A DNA stretch of 9,489 nucleotides, from the NCBI GenBank assembly GCA_902797475.1, contig CADBTG010000189.1, positions 1 through 9,489 of the forward strand. Direction: 5' to 3'. Made by a program: the position numbers and the translations under genes. Within the stretch, counting starts at the first letter, position 1. Every line of letters begins with the position of its first letter. Positions 6,905 through 9,489 of the stretch are shown here, piece by piece. The notes beneath the pieces are model-generated. The model was not told where the DNA came from. It did no database searches and was given only the letters and a program-made list of their open reading frames with translations. The DNA is from an uncultured Lachnospiraceae bacterium (GTDB lineage Bacteria; Bacillota; Clostridia; Lachnospirales; Lachnospiraceae).

Positions 6905-8305
6905 ATGTTTGTAAAGAATCAGCTTACGGAACTGAAAATCGAAGACATTACCGACACCGGAGAAGGAATCGGGCACATCAACGGCTTCACGGTCTTCGTG
7001 TCCCGCGCCGTTCCCGGGGATACCGTGCGCGCCCGCATCATCAAGGTGAAGAAGACGTATGCGATCGCGAAGGCGGAGGAAATCCTTGTGCCGGCGGCGG
7101 GCAGGGTTGAGCCTGAGTGCCCGGTTGCAGGCTCGTGCGGAGGGTGCCAGCTTTCGTACATGTCCTATGCGTCGCAGCTTATGCTTAAGCAGAAGAAGGT
7201 GGAGGACTGCATCCGTCGGATCGGCGGATTTGCCGACGTGCCGGTGCTGCCGATTCTCGGGATGGACAACCCCTTCGGGTATCGGAACAAAGGGCAGTTT
7301 CCGGTCGGAAGCCTAATCCGTAAGGAAGGCGCGGGCGACGGAAAGAAGGAGCCGGTGCTCGGTTTTTACGCGGGGCACAGCCACCGCATCGTCCCGACGA
7401 AGGAGTGCATGATGCTCTGGCCCGGGCATGAAAAGATTCTTGCGGCAGTTCGGGAGTACCTTCTTACAAGCGGTGCAAAGCCCTATGACGAGGAGACCGG
7501 AAAGGGACTTGTGCGCCATGTTCTGATGCGCCGCGGCGCGGCGACCGGACAGGTATCGGTATGCCTTGTTGTGAACGGACGCAGCATTCCGAAGGCCGAG
7601 CTTTTGTGGGAAAGCCTTCGGCAGATAGAAGGGGTCGTCGGACTCTGTCTTAACGTCAACACCGAGCAGACCAATGTGATTCTCGGCCGTGAGACGATAC
7701 CGTTATTCGGAAGCGTCACGATTACCGATTTCATCGGCGATGTGGCATTTGAAATCTCCCCGACCGCATTCTACCAGGTGAACCCCGTGCAGATGAAGGT
7801 GCTTTACGACACGGCGCTTTCCTACGCCGGACTTACGGGGCAGGAGGTCGTATGGGACCTTTACTGCGGCATCGGTACCATTTCCCTCTTTCTTGCAAAG
7901 CACGCGAAGCGTGTCATCGGCGTTGAAATTGTTGAAGACGCCGTCAAGAACGCGAAGGCAAATGCCAAACGCAACCGCCTTACTAACGCCGAATTCCACG
8001 TCGGCGCGGCGGAGGACGTCGTTCCCCGGCTGATTGCCGAAGACCCTTCGGTAAAGCCGGATGTCGTCGTGGTCGATCCGCCGAGAAAAGGCTGCGAAAA
8101 GTCGCTTCTCGAGACGATCCTTTCGATGGAACCGGCCCGCATTGTTTATGTTTCCTGTGACCCGGCAACGCTTGCCCGCGACCTCAGAATCCTCGCCGAC
8201 GGCGGTTACCGTGTCGACCGCGTCCAACCCGTTGATCAGTTCCCCGGAAGTGTGCACGTCGAGACGGTCGTTTTGCTGTCAAAGGTGAACACATATAAAG
8301 AGTAA
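6905..8305 (+). CDS. rlmD: 23S rRNA (uracil-5-)-methyltransferase, RlmD/RlmCD-like, with TRAM domain
   Basis: This 466-residue TrmA-family enzyme uses S-adenosylmethionine to make 5-methyluridine in RNA, most likely 23S rRNA. An N-terminal TRAM RNA-binding domain (about 1-60) is followed by four cysteines expected to hold a [4Fe-4S] cluster: C72, C78, C81 (CPVAGSCGGC) and C168 (TKECMM). The C-terminal Rossmann domain has the SAM motif DLYCGIGTISLF (318-329), VDPPRKGC (390-397), catalytic Cys418 in VSCDPATLARD, and the general-base Glu453 in HVETV. All are intact. The ATG at 6905 is preceded by GGAAAG at 6893-6898. The exact target base (U747, U1939 or both, as reported for RlmCD in Gram-positives) cannot be told from sequence alone. 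It lies just downstream of the hairpin, so it may depend on read-through or have its own weak promoter. A second, distinct family member lies 576 bases further on. Confidence 0.93.
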   Translation: MFVKNQLTELKIEDITDTGEGIGHINGFTVFVSRAVPGDTVRARIIKVKKTYAIAKAEEILVPAAGRVEPECPVAGSCGGCQLSYMSYASQLMLKQKKVEDCIRRIGGFADVPVLPILGMDNPFGYRNKGQFPVGSLIRKEGAGDGKKEPVLGFYAGHSHRIVPTKECMMLWPGHEKILAAVREYLLTSGAKPYDEETGKGLVRHVLMRRGAATGQVSVCLVVNGRSIPKAELLWESLRQIEGVVGLCLNVNTEQTNVILGRETIPLFGSVTITDFIGDVAFEISPTAFYQVNPVQMKVLYDTALSYAGLTGQEVVWDLYCGIGTISLFLAKHAKRVIGVEIVEDAVKNAKANAKRNRLTNAEFHVGAAEDVVPRLIAEDPSVKPDVVVVDPPRKGCEKSLLETILSMEPARIVYVSCDPATLARDLRILADGGYRVDRVQPVDQFPGSVHVETVVLLSKVNTYKE

Positions 8306-8342
8306 AAGTATTGGTTTCAAAGACTTCTGCAGCAGAAGCAAC

Positions 8343-8347
8343 GGGAG
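8343..8347 (+). promoter_or_regulatory. Ribosome binding site favouring the glycosylase start at 8359
   Basis: GGGAG lies 11 bases before the ATG at 8359, and a weaker GGA (8351-8353) lies 5 bases before it. A TTG at 8311 would add 16 residues (VSKTSAAEATGERTD and so on) that do not resemble the family, and I see no good ribosome binding site before it. Confidence 0.5.
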
Positions 8348-8358
8348 AACGGACAGAC

Positions 8359-8844
8359 ATGAAACAACACATCACTCATCCGATACCGCCCTTTTATGAT
8401 GAGAACTCGGAAATCCTGATTCTGGGCAGCTTTCCGTCCGTGAAATCAAGGGAGCAGGGCTTCTTCTACGGGCACCCGCAGAATCGATTTTGGAAGGTGC
8501 TTGCGCGGGTTTTTGAAGACGAAACGCCGGGCACGGTGGCGGACAAAAAGGCATTCTTAACGAGGCATCATATCGCGCTTTGGGATGTCATTGAAGCCTG
8601 CGACATCAAAGGCTCCTCCGATGTCAGCATCGAAAATGTGACGCCGACGGACCTCTCGCGGATATTGAAATCAGCCAGGATATCGTGTATTATCGTTAAC
8701 GGCAAAACGGCCGAAAGATACTACCGGCAATACACCGAGAAGGCAATCGGAAGAAAAGCCGTCTGCCTGCCTTCGACGAGCCCTGCGAACGCCGCATGGA
8801 GCCTTGAAAAGCTTACCGAAGCCTGGCGCGAGGCAATCCGTTAA
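8359..8844 (+). CDS. DNA-deoxyinosine glycosylase-like member of the uracil-DNA glycosylase superfamily
   Basis: This 161-residue protein matches the small UDG-superfamily group annotated as hypoxanthine/deoxyinosine DNA glycosylases. Such enzymes remove deaminated bases from DNA, starting base excision repair in the cytoplasm. The N-terminal motif LGSFPSVKSREQGFFYGHPQ followed by NRFW (22-45) is the signature. ALWDVIEAC (73-81) and the C-terminal LPSTSPANA (137-145) correspond to the other conserved strands and the DNA-contact loop. The length is normal and nothing appears broken. I do not assign the catalytic residue, because groups in this superfamily differ. The start at 8359 gives the family's usual N-terminus (THPIPPFYDENSEILILGSFPS). 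The gene sits between two rRNA methyltransferase genes, 53 bases after the first and 36 before the second. It may be co-transcribed with them, but no functional tie is evident. Confidence 0.85.
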   Translation: MKQHITHPIPPFYDENSEILILGSFPSVKSREQGFFYGHPQNRFWKVLARVFEDETPGTVADKKAFLTRHHIALWDVIEACDIKGSSDVSIENVTPTDLSRILKSARISCIIVNGKTAERYYRQYTEKAIGRKAVCLPSTSPANAAWSLEKLTEAWREAIR

Positions 8845-8880
8845 GCCGGCGGAACATAGAAACGGAAGGAAATCGTTTTG

Positions 8881-9489
8881 ATGGAAAAGGATACACAACC
8901 CGTGTCGACGAAACCTGCATCGGAGGTGGCATTTGCCACGGCCTGCCCTTATGCGAAGAAATGCGGCGGGTGCGACTACCAGGGGGTTCCGTACGCGGAA
9001 CAGCTGAAGAAGAAACAGAAGGACGTCCGAAAGCTTTTAGAACCGTTCAAAAAGCCGGAGCCGATTCTTGAGGCCGCGCATCCGCTTCACTACCGGAACA
9101 AGGTGCACGGCATCTTCGGTCGCGACAAGAAGGGAAACATCTTTACGGGCATCTATGAGGAGAAGAGCCACCGCATCGTGCCGGTAGAGGACTGCGGCAT
9201 TGAAGACGCGACGGCATCTGCCATCCTGAAGACCCTCTGTGAGCTCGTAAAATCGTTCAAAATACGCGTTTATGACGAAGACAGGGGAACAGGTCTCCTG
9301 CGCCACGCTTTGATCCGTGTGGGGCGAAATACGAAAGAAGTCATGGTCGTCCTGGTTGCGATGGACCCGATCTTCCCGTCGAAGAACAACTTCACGAAGG
9401 AACTCAGAAGGCGCCACCCGGAGATCACGACCGTTGTTCTCAACATCAACGACCGTGACACCAGCATGGTGCTCGGTGAACGCAATATC
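8881..9489 (+). CDS. Second TrmA/RlmD-family RNA (uracil-5-)-methyltransferase, no TRAM domain (5' part only)
   Basis: The frame is open for 203 codons to the window edge, so only the N-terminal part is seen. The protein starts with a short tail and no TRAM domain, then shows the iron-sulfur cysteines C22, C28, C31 (CPYAKKCGGC) and C105 (VEDCGI). Family landmarks follow: HYRNKVHGIFG (70-80), KSHRIVPVEDC (95-105), GTGLLRHALIR (136-146) and VLNINDRDTSMVLGE (186-200). The SAM-binding and catalytic parts lie outside the window. It is clearly diverged from the TRAM-containing gene at 6905, so this is an old paralog pair, not a recent duplication. The start is probably ATG 8881, although a TTG at 8878 sits at a better distance from the AAGGA at 8866-8870. 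It could modify a second 23S site or another RNA. Confidence 0.9.
   Translation, partial: MEKDTQPVSTKPASEVAFATACPYAKKCGGCDYQGVPYAEQLKKKQKDVRKLLEPFKKPEPILEAAHPLHYRNKVHGIFGRDKKGNIFTGIYEEKSHRIVPVEDCGIEDATASAILKTLCELVKSFKIRVYDEDRGTGLLRHALIRVGRNTKEVMVVLVAMDPIFPSKNNFTKELRRRHPEITTVVLNINDRDTSMVLGERNI

Noticed and set aside
6868..7110. An 80-codon plus-strand open frame starting inside the hairpin.
   Set aside because: It overlaps the TRAM domain of the RlmD-like gene in another frame, is dominated by Arg and His, and has no ribosome binding site outside the stem structure.
8273..8299. A possible promoter at the end of the RlmD-like gene: TTGCTG, 15 bases, then TATAAA.
   Set aside because: The -10-like box is fair, but the -35 is poor and the spacing short. 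It lies inside coding sequence, and AT-rich hexamers of this kind arise by chance.
8324..8338. A small palindrome, CTTCTGCAGCAGAAG, in the gap before the glycosylase gene.
   Set aside because: As a hairpin it has only a 6-bp stem and 3-base loop with no T-run after it. As an operator there is no second copy or nearby promoter, so it is not supported as a site.

Overview
The window looks like a piece of chromosome from a clostridial Firmicute, most likely Lachnospiraceae or a close relative. The grounds are the gene set (MutS2, YhaM, TrmA/RlmD-family methyltransferases), the strong AGGAGG-type ribosome binding sites, and the short gaps between genes. Codon third positions look GC-rich, so this is probably not one of the AT-rich clostridia. 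The lineage is inferred from gene content only, with no database search. Every supported gene is on the + strand, and no stretch longer than about 60 bases lacks a gene. I see no tRNA, rRNA, CRISPR array, insertion sequence or phage gene.

Positions 1-6859 form one tightly packed run. It starts with the probable last codons of an unidentified upstream gene, which overlap the start of mutS2. MutS2 is followed by an OmpR/PhoB-type response regulator, its probable partner histidine kinase, a membrane-anchored HtrA/trypsin-fold protein with a PDZ domain, and a YhaM-type 3'-5' exoribonuclease. Gaps here are 2 to about 21 bases, and several Shine-Dalgarno sites lie at or inside the preceding stop codon, so co-transcription and translational coupling are likely. 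A perfect 10-bp hairpin with a short T-run follows yhaM and may end or attenuate this transcript.

Positions 6905-9489 hold a second group: a TRAM-containing 23S rRNA (uracil-5-)-methyltransferase (RlmD-like), a small DNA-deoxyinosine/uracil glycosylase-family protein, and the first 203 codons of a second TrmA/RlmD-family methyltransferase that lacks TRAM and runs off the window.

Most genes are housekeeping: ribosome or DNA maintenance (MutS2), RNA decay (YhaM), rRNA methylation and base repair. The two-component pair and the HtrA-like protein form an envelope-sensing module inside this group. The most interesting observation is that the HtrA-like protein keeps the nucleophile-position serine but lacks the catalytic His and Asp, so it looks like a membrane-tethered pseudoprotease with a PDZ domain beside a sensor kinase. 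I see no clear evidence of a wholly new system.
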